Shown here one piece after another: positions 1-10,455 of a DNA stretch of 64,000 nt. Source of the DNA: Rhodococcus sp. IEGM 1409 (GTDB lineage: Bacteria > Actinomycetota > Actinomycetes > Mycobacteriales > Mycobacteriaceae); contig NZ_JASHKN010000001.1 in the NCBI RefSeq assembly GCF_030056735.1, forward strand, positions 124,001 through 188,000, written 5' to 3'. The position numbers and the translations under genes are program-made. Every line of letters starts with the position of its first letter. Positions within the stretch are counted from its first letter, which is position 1. The notes under the pieces are model-generated. The model was not told the origin of the DNA. It searched no databases and was given only the letters and a program-made list of their open reading frames with translations.

Positions 1-163
1 CGGTCAGATCGGCTCCCCGCGCCTGCAGCAGCGTTGCCGCCTCGTCGACATTGAGGGTCGCTCCGTCGCGTGCGCGACGGAGCACTCGCCGCATCGCCGA
101 CGCTGACGGGCCGGGCGACGGACTGGACGAGGCGGACGCGGAAATACCTGGCATCGGAAGCAT
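1..163 (-). CDS. fbiC: FbiC N-terminus (F420 precursor synthase), cut by window edge
   Basis: Only the first 54 codons are present; the gene continues beyond position 1. Reading from the ATG at 163 gives MLPMPGIS, a Ser/Pro-rich stretch, then a segment ending [15 protein letters not shown], which I recognise as the start of actinobacterial FbiC. FbiC is the two-domain radical-SAM enzyme that makes the deazaflavin chromophore FO of coenzyme F420 from tyrosine and a flavin-pathway intermediate. The radical-SAM cysteines lie outside the window. Its place beyond the Rv1171-like gene and mshB matches the mycobacterial order. ATG at 154 is an alternative start. Confidence 0.8.
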   Translation of the reverse strand, partial: MLPMPGISASASSSPSPGPSASAMRRVLRRARDGATLNVDEAATLLQARGADLT

Positions 164-281
164 GGTGGGTTTGCCGGAGTCATCACCAGTTCGGTTCACC
201 TAGCGATCATGCGCCATGTGAGACGACTAGTGCCACCCGGTGCCAGAAGTAGGAGGCCTTACCGCCGCGATACCGCCTCGA

Positions 282-470
282 TCACGAGGGCCGGTAGTCG
301 TCGTCGACCGAGACCTCGACGCGTTGATCCACCACGTCAGCCACAGGTGCGTCGAGCGGAATGTCGGTCAGATCGGGTTCTTCGGGGGCGTTTGGATCTA
401 CGGGTGTCGATTGTTCGAGCGCATCTGATTCCGGAGCCTCCGGGTCGAATGTCGCATCTTGTTCGGTCAT
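282..470 (-). CDS. Small acidic protein of unknown function
   Basis: Encodes 62 residues starting MTEQDATFDPEAPE. It is very rich in Asp, Glu and Pro, with no signal peptide, membrane segment or cysteine. An AAGGGAG ribosome site lies about 6 bases before the ATG, which decides this start over the upstream in-frame one. It is divergent from the bPH2 gene at 553 and followed downstream by fbiC. I do not recognise a family. The composition suggests a soluble, largely disordered protein. Confidence 0.6.
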   Translation of the reverse strand: MTEQDATFDPEAPESDALEQSTPVDPNAPEEPDLTDIPLDAPVADVVDQRVEVSVDDDYRPS

Positions 471-552
471 CACGTGCTCCCTTCGCGGTCGCCACACTCC
501 ACGATAGGGCGGATGTCGACAGCTCGCCCCTCACTCGACCAAAGTAGTGCCC

Positions 553-1056
553 ATGACTGCGCCGCAACCGCTGACCATGGCCGATCCACTATGGCGACCC
601 AGCACCAAAGCCCCGAGGCTGTGGGCAATCACCGCCTCGCTGTTCTGGGTACCCGTCATCGTCGCCGAAATCGTCTGTGCCGTCTTGATACCCGGAATCC
701 CGTCCTGGGTGGTCGGCACCGTATTCGCAGTCACCGTGCTCTTCGCGGCCACCTACATTCTGATGGTTCCGGCGTGGCGGTATCGCGTCCACCGATGGGA
801 AATCAGTGACACCGCGGTATACACACGCACCGGCTGGTTCACCCAGGAACGACGCATTGCACCGATCTCGCGTGTGCAGACCGTGGACACCGAGCGCGGA
901 CCGATCGACCGCATGTTGGGTCTGGCAACGGTGACTGTCACTACGGCGTCGTCGGCCGGGGCTGTGAAAATCTCCGCACTCGACCAGGAAATCGCCGACC
1001 GCACAGTGGCTCAACTGACGGAGATCGCGGGCACCAACGTGGGAGACGCAACATGA
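553..1056 (+). CDS. bPH2 (DUF304) membrane protein, YdbS-like
   Basis: 167 residues. Two hydrophobic segments near residues 22-65 are followed by a bacterial PH-like domain (YRVHRWEISDTAVYTRTGW, then RRIAPISRVQTVD), the pattern of the YdbS half of YdbS/YdbT pairs. Members sit in the membrane with the PH domain in the cytoplasm; biochemical roles are poorly known. The stop overlaps the next gene by 4 bases (ATGA), so the two are almost certainly co-translated. A GTG two codons upstream (547) is an alternative start; no strong ribosome site separates them. Confidence 0.8.
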   Translation: MTAPQPLTMADPLWRPSTKAPRLWAITASLFWVPVIVAEIVCAVLIPGIPSWVVGTVFAVTVLFAATYILMVPAWRYRVHRWEISDTAVYTRTGWFTQERRIAPISRVQTVDTERGPIDRMLGLATVTVTTASSAGAVKISALDQEIADRTVAQLTEIAGTNVGDAT

Positions 1057-2624
1057 ACGAGAAACAGTTGGGCGAGACGACCGCGATCGAGATCCCCGCT
1101 GAGGCGGAAACGGCAGCTGCCGAGGCAGCCGAAGAGGAGCAGCCCTGGCTCCGCCTCGACCGACGCATGCTTCTGGTCCACCCTGTCAACGAAGTCGTCA
1201 AACTGCTCCCGGTCCTACTCGTCTCCTTAGTCCTCGGCAGCCAATCCGGAAACCACTGGTGGGGACTCGGCGTCGTCACTCTGCTCGTCGTCTTCGGTCT
1301 GTTGCGGTACTTCACCACCACGTACCGCATCGGGCCCGTTCACGTCCAACTCCGCACCGGGGTATTCCAGAAGAAGCTGCTCTCCGTCCCGCGTAGCCGC
1401 ATCCGATCCGTCGACGTCGAGGCTGGTGTCATGCACCGACTGCTGGGGCTGTCGATCGTGCGCATCGGGACCGGCCAACGCGCTGGGGGCGGCCACGATT
1501 CGAACAAGTTCGAACTCAACGCCCTCTCGACCGCCCTGGTTCCGGACCTCCGTGCCGCACTGTTGGCCCGCGCGCAACAAGCACGCAACCTCGAGGTCCC
1601 CGGCGCTCCGGTCGAGAACATCGCCGAACCAGTCGACACCGAGATCGGTCACTGGGAGCCGAGTTGGGTTCGCTATGCCCCCTTTTCGTTCACGGGAATC
1701 GCCATCATCGCGGCAATCATCGGCATTTCCTTCCAATACGGCATCGGCACTGCCGTCGCGAAATCCTCGGCGGTCAGTGACAGCTTCGACTCACTCGAGA
1801 GCCTCGGCATCGCGGTGATGATCGTCATCGCACTCGTCGTGTTGCTGGTGCTGTCGAGCGCACTCGCCTGCGTCCAGTATCTGATCGCGTTCGGCAACAT
1901 GAAACTCGCCTACAACGGCCGCATCCTGCACGTCAGCCACGGACTGTTGAAAACCCGGCAGACCACACTCGACCGAGCCCGCCTTCGCGGCACGACGCTC
2001 AAGGAACCGCTCCTGCTGCGTCTGGCCCGCGGCGCGCGCCTCGACGCCATCATGACGGGAGTGAGTGCCGAGAAGAAGGAATCGTCGCTACTGCTCCCGC
2101 AGGGACCACGCAGGGAGGCCGAGCGAGTGATGGCCACGGTGATCGGTGATTCACGACAAGCTTCCGCTCCCCTGATGAATCACGGCCCGGCCGCGCGGCG
2201 TCGCCGGTACACCCGAGCGCTGTTTCTGGCGGCAGTGGCGTTTCTGGCCTGCGTGGCGTGCGCGGCATCGGGGCTACACGTGCCGATTTACGCCTGGTTC
2301 GGGGTCGCTGTACTCGCGATCGGCGGCGCCGCCCTCGCCTACGACAGATACAACGGCCTCGGCCACGCAGTTCTGTCGGGATGGTTGATCACACGAAGCG
2401 GCTCGCTCGATCGCCAGCGTCACAGCCTCGAATCCGAAGGCGTCATCGGCTGGACGGTGCGCGAAACGTACTTCCAACGTCGCGCAGGCGTGGCAACCGT
2501 CATCGCCGCGACGCCCGCCGGCACCGGAAGCTACGAAGTGATCGATCTCCCCGCGGAGAACGCGTGGGCTTTGATCGAGGCCGTCACTCCGGGCGGAGGC
2601 GACGTCTGGGCAGGTCGTCGATGA
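1053..2624 (+). CDS. bPH2 (DUF304) membrane protein, YdbT-like
   Basis: 523 residues, with three PH-like repeats separated by pairs of membrane helices: about residues 50-95, 205-285 and 375-430. Each repeat carries a recognisable core such as VPRSRIRSVDVEAGVMHRLLGL. This is the larger partner of the YdbS/YdbT type, consistent with the 4-base overlap with the preceding gene. The C-terminus overlaps the convergent HemD-like gene by about 40 bases. No catalytic motif is visible; a structural or membrane-stress role is usually assumed for the family, but this is not proven. Confidence 0.8.
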   Translation: MNEKQLGETTAIEIPAEAETAAAEAAEEEQPWLRLDRRMLLVHPVNEVVKLLPVLLVSLVLGSQSGNHWWGLGVVTLLVVFGLLRYFTTTYRIGPVHVQLRTGVFQKKLLSVPRSRIRSVDVEAGVMHRLLGLSIVRIGTGQRAGGGHDSNKFELNALSTALVPDLRAALLARAQQARNLEVPGAPVENIAEPVDTEIGHWEPSWVRYAPFSFTGIAIIAAIIGISFQYGIGTAVAKSSAVSDSFDSLESLGIAVMIVIALVVLLVLSSALACVQYLIAFGNMKLAYNGRILHVSHGLLKTRQTTLDRARLRGTTLKEPLLLRLARGARLDAIMTGVSAEKKESSLLLPQGPRREAERVMATVIGDSRQASAPLMNHGPAARRRRYTRALFLAAVAFLACVACAASGLHVPIYAWFGVAVLAIGGAALAYDRYNGLGHAVLSGWLITRSGSLDRQRHSLESEGVIGWTVRETYFQRRAGVATVIAATPAGTGSYEVIDLPAENAWALIEAVTPGGGDVWAGRR

Positions 2625-3429
2625 TGAGCCTCGCCAGCGAACCGAGACGTGATCGCTCCGGCTGGATGGTGGGAACACCGAGCAGTTCCAGCGGCGCGGC
2701 CGTCACCGGTCCGACGCAGTAGGTCGGTACCGGTCCGCGCATCGCTGCGACGAACCGCTCCAGCTCGCCCATCTCTTTTGCCGTGCTGAGCATCGAGGAG
2801 ACCGCGGGGGCACTGGTGAAGGTCAGCGCGTCGATTGCGCCGGAACGAACTGCAGCAACCAGCGCGCGGACGGGCGACTGATCCGGCGGCCGGATCCACC
2901 GATAGACCGATACCGGAGTGACGATCGCGCCGGTATCGGCAAGGGAAGCGCTCAGATCCGTCAACGGCTCCCATTCGGTGATGGTGCCGTGCAACTGGAC
3001 TGCGACGCGCAAGCCTGCCACTCCCTCGCTTCCGAGGTGCGCCAGAACTTCCTCGGACGACTCACCCGAAGGTGACCACTCCTCACGCAATCCGGCACCT
3101 CGGATGGCGCCCGTCGCTTTGGGGCCCCGGGCGACGATGCGTGTCCGGGCGAGAGCTCCGAGGAACTCGTCGGTCAAACCCCACGAGGCGACGGCGTCGA
3201 GCCATCCGCGAAAGCCGATTCCGGTACTGATCACGACCAGGTCCGGTGGATCGGCGATCAGGGCGGAAGTCTGGGTGCGCAGGTCTCGATCGTCCACCAA
3301 CGGCAGCACGTGGATCACCGGAGTCCGCACGATCGCTGCACCTCGACGTTCGAGGAGCGTCGCAAATTCTTCGGCACGCCGTTCTGCGGTCAAGGCGATC
3401 GTCGCACCCGCCAGATCATGTTCAGCCAC
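2584..3429 (-). CDS. Uroporphyrinogen-III synthase family protein (HemD-like)
   Basis: 281 residues with the HemD fold signature: IALTAERRAEEFATLLERRGA at the N-terminus, DLVVISTGIGFRGWLD near residue 85, VARGPKATGAIRG near 120 and an ALTFTSAPAV motif near 205. HemD closes hydroxymethylbilane to uroporphyrinogen III for haem and cobalamin. Several actinobacteria also encode HemD-like proteins fused to a DNA-binding domain (the Rv0260c type). This one resembles their N-terminal half but stops at the usual HemD length, so it may be a second, specialised HemD and not the housekeeping copy. It overlaps the YdbT-like gene tail to tail. Confidence 0.75.
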   Translation of the reverse strand: MAEHDLAGATIALTAERRAEEFATLLERRGAAIVRTPVIHVLPLVDDRDLRTQTSALIADPPDLVVISTGIGFRGWLDAVASWGLTDEFLGALARTRIVARGPKATGAIRGAGLREEWSPSGESSEEVLAHLGSEGVAGLRVAVQLHGTITEWEPLTDLSASLADTGAIVTPVSVYRWIRPPDQSPVRALVAAVRSGAIDALTFTSAPAVSSMLSTAKEMGELERFVAAMRGPVPTYCVGPVTAAPLELLGVPTIQPERSRLGSLARLIIDDLPRRRLRPE

Positions 3430-3462
3430 AGGCTGAGTGTCCCTTATGTATGGGTCACTTTC

Positions 3463-3897
3463 CTACGCGCGCGCCGAGGTCTGTTGCGAACTGAGGGTGG
3501 CAAGCCTGTTGATTGCCACTTTGAAAAGGAAAACTGCGGCCGGGGCGATCGCACCGACCAAAAGCAAGAACGTCAGTGGGGACGAAAGCACCAGCACGTC
3601 GCCGCCGGGGCCGCCCACCATGCACACCAAGAACCCGACGATCCAACCAGCGAGCGGCAATGCGGCCCTGCCCGGAGTCGTGACAGTGCGGGCCGCGATC
3701 ACCAACACGAGGTTCGCAACCGCGGCTACGAGAATGCTCATGGGAAATGCCGTCGTACCGAGATGAGTCGGCAGGAACAGAACGGACAGCACCGCGCACA
3801 GGAATCCGTCGAAAATCAGGACGCCGAGGATGACAGGGTCGAGCCACGACAGCGACGTTCCTGTCGAGGCGTCCGTGTTCTTCTCGACCGTGATCAT
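3463..3897 (-). CDS. Four-helix membrane protein, Rv1171 family
   Basis: 144 residues with four strongly hydrophobic segments at about residues 20-42, 50-70, 80-97 and 105-130, and a short polar tail. No known catalytic motif. Position is the main clue: it lies after mshB on the same strand, exactly where mycobacteria have the small membrane protein Rv1171 between mshB and fbiC. The function is unknown in those species too. The HemD-like gene follows 33 bases after the stop. Confidence 0.7.
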   Translation of the reverse strand: MITVEKNTDASTGTSLSWLDPVILGVLIFDGFLCAVLSVLFLPTHLGTTAFPMSILVAAVANLVLVIAARTVTTPGRAALPLAGWIVGFLVCMVGGPGGDVLVLSSPLTFLLLVGAIAPAAVFLFKVAINRLATLSSQQTSARA

Positions 3898-3989
3898 GGT
3901 TTTGATAGTGGTCTATCGGTCGTCATCGCGCGAGCGCGGGGTCCCCTCCCGACAAGCACCCCGGCTCGCGCCCGAAAGCACGAAGACGA

Positions 3990-4148
3990 TCAGGGAACCG
4001 GCGGGAACCCGAGCAGCGTCAGCAGATGACTCTGCTGATCTGCGAATGCGTAGAGCGATCCGTAATACATGTCGTGGTAGTAACCAGCCATCGGACGCAA
4101 CGAATCGACAAAGGCGACGATCTGGTTCTGCAGGTCCCAGTTGTACAT
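3990..4148 (-). CDS. 52-aa aromatic-rich small protein
   Basis: Fifty-two codons from ATG at 4148. The peptide begins MYNWDLQNQIVAFVD and ends LLTLLGFPPVP. It contains six Tyr, one Trp and three Phe, no signal peptide and no cysteine, and reads as an amphipathic helix in its first half. Codon use is GC-rich and gene-like. The ribosome site is weak (purine-rich GAAGAA directly upstream). It fills the space between mshB and the Rv1171-like gene on the same strand. I know no family for it. Confidence 0.5.
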   Translation of the reverse strand: MYNWDLQNQIVAFVDSLRPMAGYYHDMYYGSLYAFADQQSHLLTLLGFPPVP

Positions 4149-4255
4149 TTCTTCAGCCCCCAGGCTTTGCTGTTACCGAAAGGACCACCCATCCGGTGAC
4201 ACGCATCACACACCACTACGGCGTCGATCGCAATGCCTGTGAGCCGACGCCCAGG

Positions 4256-5140
4256 TCAGGTGTGCAGCCCGCCGAACAGATCGCTCTCGCGACCGTCCTC
4301 AGCCACGGGACCGAGAGTCCCCGCCACCAACACAAAATGCTCGACCGTCAAGATCGGTTGAACTACGTTGTTCGACAATGCGAACTCGGCTCCGCTCGGG
4401 GCAACCGTCACCTGAGTCGAGTGGGCGCCCAATGCCCGCGCCTTCGCATCGATGACGCCGCGAACGTCGATCGCCGTCGTCACGTCTCCGTCTTCGACGC
4501 TCGGCAATTCCCCGGGCTCGGGCAGACGCCAGTTCGCCGGGAACTCGGAAATTGCCGCGATGCCGCGCTCGAGTCCGCTGCGCTCGGTCACGGTCCAGTA
4601 GAACTTCGGGGTCGACCACGGCTCGCCGGCCTCGGGATACGCCGTCGTTGCTGCAGCTTCGACGGCCGCTGTCGTGATCGTGTGTGCCTGGATGTGGTCC
4701 GGGTGCCCGTAGCCGCCGTTGGGGTCGTACGTGATCACCACGTGCGGCCTGATCTCACGAATGACGGCGACCACCGCGCCGACTGCCTCGTCGAGTCGAG
4801 CATTGACAAAAGCACGGGGATTGGCCGCCGACGGTGTGCCGATCATTCCGGAATCGCGATACCGACCGGCGCCGGCGAGGAATCGAGGAGCTGCACTGCC
4901 CAGGGCCGACAGAGCTGCGCTCAGTTCCGCAATCCGGTAGCCACCGAGTTGATCCGCCTCGGCAGCCACGAGCCCGGCCCACAGGTCACCGATCACTTCG
5001 CCTTCCTCCCCCAACGTGCAGGTGAGGACCGTGACCTCGGCGCCCTCGGACGCGTAACGCGCGATGGTGCCACCGGTGGTGATCGTTTCGTCGTCCGGAT
5101 GTGCGTGCACCAACAGCAGTCGTTTCGCCGACGCGGTCAC
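4256..5140 (-). CDS. mshB: GlcNAc-Ins deacetylase (mycothiol biosynthesis)
   Basis: 294 residues, close to the 303 of the M. tuberculosis enzyme. MshB is a zinc hydrolase that deacetylates N-acetylglucosaminyl-inositol, the second step of mycothiol synthesis in the cytoplasm. The zinc site is visible: AHPDDE near residue 14 gives His and Asp, and YDPNGGYGHPDH near residue 145 gives the third ligand. The GTG start at 5140 overlaps the lpqW stop as GTGA, which supports translational coupling and rejects a much longer in-frame reading upstream. Confidence 0.93.
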   Translation of the reverse strand: MTASAKRLLLVHAHPDDETITTGGTIARYASEGAEVTVLTCTLGEEGEVIGDLWAGLVAAEADQLGGYRIAELSAALSALGSAAPRFLAGAGRYRDSGMIGTPSAANPRAFVNARLDEAVGAVVAVIREIRPHVVITYDPNGGYGHPDHIQAHTITTAAVEAAATTAYPEAGEPWSTPKFYWTVTERSGLERGIAAISEFPANWRLPEPGELPSVEDGDVTTAIDVRGVIDAKARALGAHSTQVTVAPSGAEFALSNNVVQPILTVEHFVLVAGTLGPVAEDGRESDLFGGLHT

Positions 5141-6921
5141 TTTGCCACCCTCACCCAGTCCGTAGCGTTTCCGAATATCCCCACCTGCACCGGCCCGTCG
5201 AGGACGACGCCCTCGACTCCGGTCCCGACCGCGACCAGCGCTCGGCTCTGCACGATCGGCAAGACCGCCGCAAGATCCCACAGCTTGGGTTCCGCATCGG
5301 CGATCAACGATCCGAGATCCCCGACGCCGCTGAGCGCTTCGTCGATCCGGCCTTGCAGCGCAGGATCGCACAGCCCGGACAGATTGCTCGGAGCCTCGAC
5401 GCTTGTCGTGCGGACAGGCTCCGGAGACTGCGACGGCGCCGGTGCGGGTACCGCTGAACTTGTTGCCGGAGTGGAAGGTGCTGTCGGGCAACTGAACCGC
5501 GAGGCCAGTGAAGTGGCCGTGTCGGCGCCTGCGCGGCTCCAACCGACAATCATGTCAACGCGTCCTGCAGTCAGGTCCTCGCCGTAGAGTTCCTCCGGCG
5601 GCACCGATTCGACGGTCGCGAGGATCCCCACGTCGCGCAATTCGTCGGCCGCGGTGTTTGCCACGGCGATCGCGATGTCGTCGTTCTCGGGAGCACCTAT
5701 CAGCAAGGTCAACTGAGCGCCGTCCCGGACGATCGATCCGACCGTTCCAGTGCCCGTGACGATTCCGGTGGGCGGTGCCGTCAGGTAGCCGGCTGCAGTC
5801 AGCTCGCCCAGCGCCTGCTCTCTGGTCGGCTTCGGCGGCGCGGTGGGCGCGTATCCCGGGTCCGACGGAGCGAGGATCTGAGCTTTCACCGGTGCCGACG
5901 CCGATTCACTCCCTGCCGCCACTACGGCGAGCAGGTCCGGATCGAGCAGTCCCAGAACACCTTTACGCACCCGAACGTCCGCGAAGTTCTTGCTGCGCCC
6001 GTTCACGTTGATGTCGAGAGTGCGCGGAACGTACGAGAATGCAGTACTGACCCCCGGGATCGCAGACAGCTGAATATCAGTGGCACTACCCGAATGAACT
6101 TGCGCCACTTGAGCATCGTCGGTGCGAAGTGCATCCGCCAACTGCGAAGCCGTTCCGCCGCGTCGCAGAACTATCTGATCCGGGTCGGACGGCTTGCCCC
6201 AGAATCGGTCGTTGCGCTCCAGCACGATCTCGTCGCGACCACGGTCGACAGAGCGCACGTGAAAGTGGGCTCCCGACACCGGAATCCCCTCACTCAATCC
6301 GGTGCTGAAACCGCCGGGAGTGTCCTTGATCAGGTGCGACGGAAGAATATCGGTGAACAACTCTCGCCACGCCGGGTACGGTGCACGCATCACGACGTTG
6401 ACCGTCTTGCCACCGCCGGACGAGTTCACGTCGTCGATCATCTGATAGCCCGCTGGATTGACCACACCGGGAACCGAGATCATCTGCTGCCACAGATAGC
6501 GAAAGTCTTCTGCAGCAATGGGAGCACCGTCCGACCATTGAGCTTCGTTGCGCAGTTGGTAGCGAATCGTGAACGGAGCCTCTGACGTCACTTCAGCCGA
6601 AACGAGAAAAGAATCGTCGATCGCCCACTCCGTCGCACCAGGTTGCGTCGGCGAATTGATCGGGCGAAACGCACTGGGCAGCACGAGGTTGCCGACTGCG
6701 GAGTTGACCGGCGACTGATCCGCGAGCAGGTGCGGGTTGAATCCGCCTCCTACCTCGTCGATTGCCACAGTGACCTGCTTCATCGCCGGAACGACGGGAG
6801 TCGGTGTGGGCTTGACGGTTTCGGTGCTCTCGACCGGAGGCGGCGGATCGGCTGTACATGCTGTCAGCGACAACGCCGTCACTGCCACTGCCAACGCCAG
6901 GTAGCGACGTCCTGAGGCCAC
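5137..6921 (-). CDS. lpqW: LpqW-type lipoprotein, ABC solute-binding fold
   Basis: 594 residues. A lipoprotein signal ends in the lipobox LTAC with the lipidated cysteine at residue 22, followed by a Pro/Thr linker. The rest matches a family-5 (oligopeptide-type) solute-binding fold, with motifs such as SDGAPIAAEDFRYLWQQM. LpqW of mycobacteria is not a transporter component but influences partition between PIM and lipoarabinomannan synthesis. The GTG start at 6921 has GGAAGG about 8 bases upstream; a longer in-frame reading lacks a signal peptide at its start. mshB follows with a 4-base overlap. Confidence 0.85.
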   Translation of the reverse strand: MASGRRYLALAVAVTALSLTACTADPPPPVESTETVKPTPTPVVPAMKQVTVAIDEVGGGFNPHLLADQSPVNSAVGNLVLPSAFRPINSPTQPGATEWAIDDSFLVSAEVTSEAPFTIRYQLRNEAQWSDGAPIAAEDFRYLWQQMISVPGVVNPAGYQMIDDVNSSGGGKTVNVVMRAPYPAWRELFTDILPSHLIKDTPGGFSTGLSEGIPVSGAHFHVRSVDRGRDEIVLERNDRFWGKPSDPDQIVLRRGGTASQLADALRTDDAQVAQVHSGSATDIQLSAIPGVSTAFSYVPRTLDINVNGRSKNFADVRVRKGVLGLLDPDLLAVVAAGSESASAPVKAQILAPSDPGYAPTAPPKPTREQALGELTAAGYLTAPPTGIVTGTGTVGSIVRDGAQLTLLIGAPENDDIAIAVANTAADELRDVGILATVESVPPEELYGEDLTAGRVDMIVGWSRAGADTATSLASRFSCPTAPSTPATSSAVPAPAPSQSPEPVRTTSVEAPSNLSGLCDPALQGRIDEALSGVGDLGSLIADAEPKLWDLAAVLPIVQSRALVAVGTGVEGVVLDGPVQVGIFGNATDWVRVAK

Positions 6922-7072
6922 AGACAATTCCTTCCGTACGGGGCCGCGTCGCCCCTTCGCACTCGATTTCCGGGCAGAACTTTCGCCCGGAAACCATGAA
7001 GGCGAATGTACCTTTCCGCCGAAAACTCGGCTGAAAGGCACATCCGCCTGTCAGGTTGTAACCGACGAAAGA

Positions 7073-8980
<1,908 letters not shown>

Positions 8981-9304
8981 GCGATGGCTCTCCTGGCTGA
9001 GTTGATTCGGCCACGCGAAAGTCAAGTCGCACGGCTCTTCTGGTGGCCGCTGCACGAGTGTGTGATCCGAATCAGGGCACGAATCGCCTGAATAGGCACC
9101 GCGGCCTAGTAAATACTACTCGCTCCGAGCGGATACTCCTGCATTGTGCGGCCTCGATCACCGCTCCCACCAGCCAATAGTGATCTGCACCACGCTGAAG
9201 CGCGTAGGATTACGACCTGGAGAAACAGGATATTTAAGGGTACGCTAACCTCGTTCCAAGAGCGGGCTCTCCGCCGTAGTGAAACAGGAAAGCCGCAGCG
9301 TCAC
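8981..9304. promoter_or_regulatory. Divergent intergenic region, typA / 58-aa gene
   Basis: A 324-base gap between two divergent genes. The part before 9305 is locally AT-rich (around 9225-9250, with GGATATTTAAGG and TACGCT), a plausible promoter for the 58-aa gene. No ORF here looks coding and I see no strong hairpin. The typA ribosome site AGGAGAG lies at its left edge. Confidence 0.4.
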
Positions 9305-9481
9305 ATGGGAAAAGTCAAAGCAAGCAAGGTCTCGAAGCTCAAGCCGAAAAAGAAGTGCTGCCGCAAGAAGACGCGGTGCATCAAGTGCCCCGTCGTCATC
9401 ATGCGGATGAAGAAGCTCGAGAACGAGGGCGCATCCAAGAAGGAACTCAAAGCCGGCCTCAAGAAGGCCCGTGCGGCGTAG
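9305..9481 (+). CDS. Small Lys/Cys-rich conserved protein (58 aa)
   Basis: Begins MGKVKASKVSKLKPKKKCCRK. The core is CC-x5-C-x2-CP, a possible zinc-binding knuckle, followed by a basic helical tail ending KKARAA. About a third of residues are Lys or Arg, which suggests RNA, ribosome or DNA binding. Similar short proteins occur in other actinobacteria, but I know no function. ATG 9305 begins the conserved part; the longer in-frame upstream reading looks non-coding. Its last codons overlap the end of the convergent mutT2. Confidence 0.7.
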   Translation: MGKVKASKVSKLKPKKKCCRKKTRCIKCPVVIMRMKKLENEGASKKELKAGLKKARAA

Positions 9482-9884
9482 GCGCCCTCAACTCCTCCAG
9501 CAGTTCGGGCATCCAGGCCCGATCGTTGTCGACCAGATCGATCGACAGGAGTTCTTCGGCGTCGACCCATGCCAACTGAGCATGGTCGAGAGCGACCGGT
9601 TCGCCGGACACCAACTCCGCCCGGTACGCCCGCAAGACCAACCCAGGCGACAGGGGCACATCGACGCCGATTCTGGCGCCGCACCGAACTTCGACCGCGA
9701 GTTCTTCGAGTAGCTCTCGCACCAACGCGTTCTGCGGTGACTCGAACTCCTCGACCTTCCCGCCCGGCAGTTCCCAGCGGCCGGCCAACGCCGGCGGACT
9801 CGTCCGCTGCGCGAGGAGCAGCCTTCCCCCACGGAAGATCGCGCCGGCAACAACTTCGCGATCCCTTGCAGGCACATCACTCAT
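9459..9884 (-). CDS. mutT2: Nudix hydrolase, MutT2-type
   Basis: 141 residues. The Nudix box is visible from GKVEEFESPQNALVRELLEEL (GX5EX7REXXEEXG-like; the last Gly is replaced by Ala), preceded by LAQRTSPPALAGRWELPGG. MutT2 enzymes clean the nucleotide pool of oxidised or damaged dNTPs. The gene is divergent from phhB with only 16 bases between the start codons, the order seen at Rv1159A-Rv1160 in M. tuberculosis. ATG 9884 is chosen because the long reading upstream of it would run through phhB. Confidence 0.85.
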   Translation of the reverse strand: MSDVPARDREVVAGAIFRGGRLLLAQRTSPPALAGRWELPGGKVEEFESPQNALVRELLEELAVEVRCGARIGVDVPLSPGLVLRAYRAELVSGEPVALDHAQLAWVDAEELLSIDLVDNDRAWMPELLEELRAPTPHGPS

Positions 9885-9900
9885 CGCACCATGATGGAGT

Positions 9901-10203
9901 ATGGCCACTTTGTTGTCCGACTCCGCAATCCAAAGCGCGCTCGACGAACTGCCTGCCTGGCAGCTGTCCCCGGGCTCGATCACTCGCACCGTCGACTCCG
10001 CGACCTTCCCGGACGCGATCGCCCTTCTCCAACGCATCGCGGCCGTCGCCGAGGCCGCAGATCACCATCCCGACATCGATGTTCGATGGCGCAAGGTCAC
10101 TTACACGCTCTCGACACACTCGGCCGGCGGACTCACCGATCTGGACTTCGACCTGGCCCGTCGAATTGACGTACTTGTCGACGATTCGGTCCGTTTCGAC
10201 TGA
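9901..10203 (+). CDS. phhB: Pterin-4a-carbinolamine dehydratase
   Basis: 100 residues with the family motif around AADHHPDIDVRW (catalytic His pair) and YTLSTHSAGGLTDLD. The enzyme dehydrates 4a-hydroxytetrahydropterin during pterin recycling; in organisms without phenylalanine hydroxylase its substrate is uncertain. The start aligns with known homologues (MATLLSD). Only 16 bases separate it from the mutT2 start, so a conventional leader with ribosome site is barely possible and leaderless transcription is likely on one or both sides. Confidence 0.9.
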   Translation: MATLLSDSAIQSALDELPAWQLSPGSITRTVDSATFPDAIALLQRIAAVAEAADHHPDIDVRWRKVTYTLSTHSAGGLTDLDFDLARRIDVLVDDSVRFD

Positions 10204-10322
10204 TCTTCGAGTGAACAATCCTCGCAATCTGACGTAACAGTTGCATCAACTTTCACATAGATCACTTCAGTCACAGGTATGGTCGCCGTAAATCACGATC
10301 GAGGCCGGTCATGCCATAGACT

Positions 10323-10371
10323 CCCCCGGTGCGTAGCTGCTCAGCAACTGAACAGCTGTACAACCCGGGGG
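10323..10371. other. Long imperfect hairpin
   Basis: Outer arms CCCCCGG (10323-10329) and CCGGGGG (10365-10371) enclose inner arms AGCTGCTCAG (10335-10344) and CTGAACAGCT (10348-10357) with a 3-base loop. There is no T-run, so it is not an obvious intrinsic terminator. It lies 85 bases before the secreted-protein gene and 120 bases after phhB, and could be a leader structure or an operator. Confidence 0.55.
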
Positions 10372-10455
10372 CTCTGTACATAGAGTGACCCCTCGAGCCG
10401 TCAAACGCGGAGCTCGCCTAGGCGCCCGCGCGGTATGACTAAGGATGGGGAAACA

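Noticed and set aside
3830-5587. 585-codon plus-strand open frame across mshB and lpqW
   Set aside because: Antisense shadow typical of GC-rich codon use; the minus-strand genes have clear motifs and coupling.
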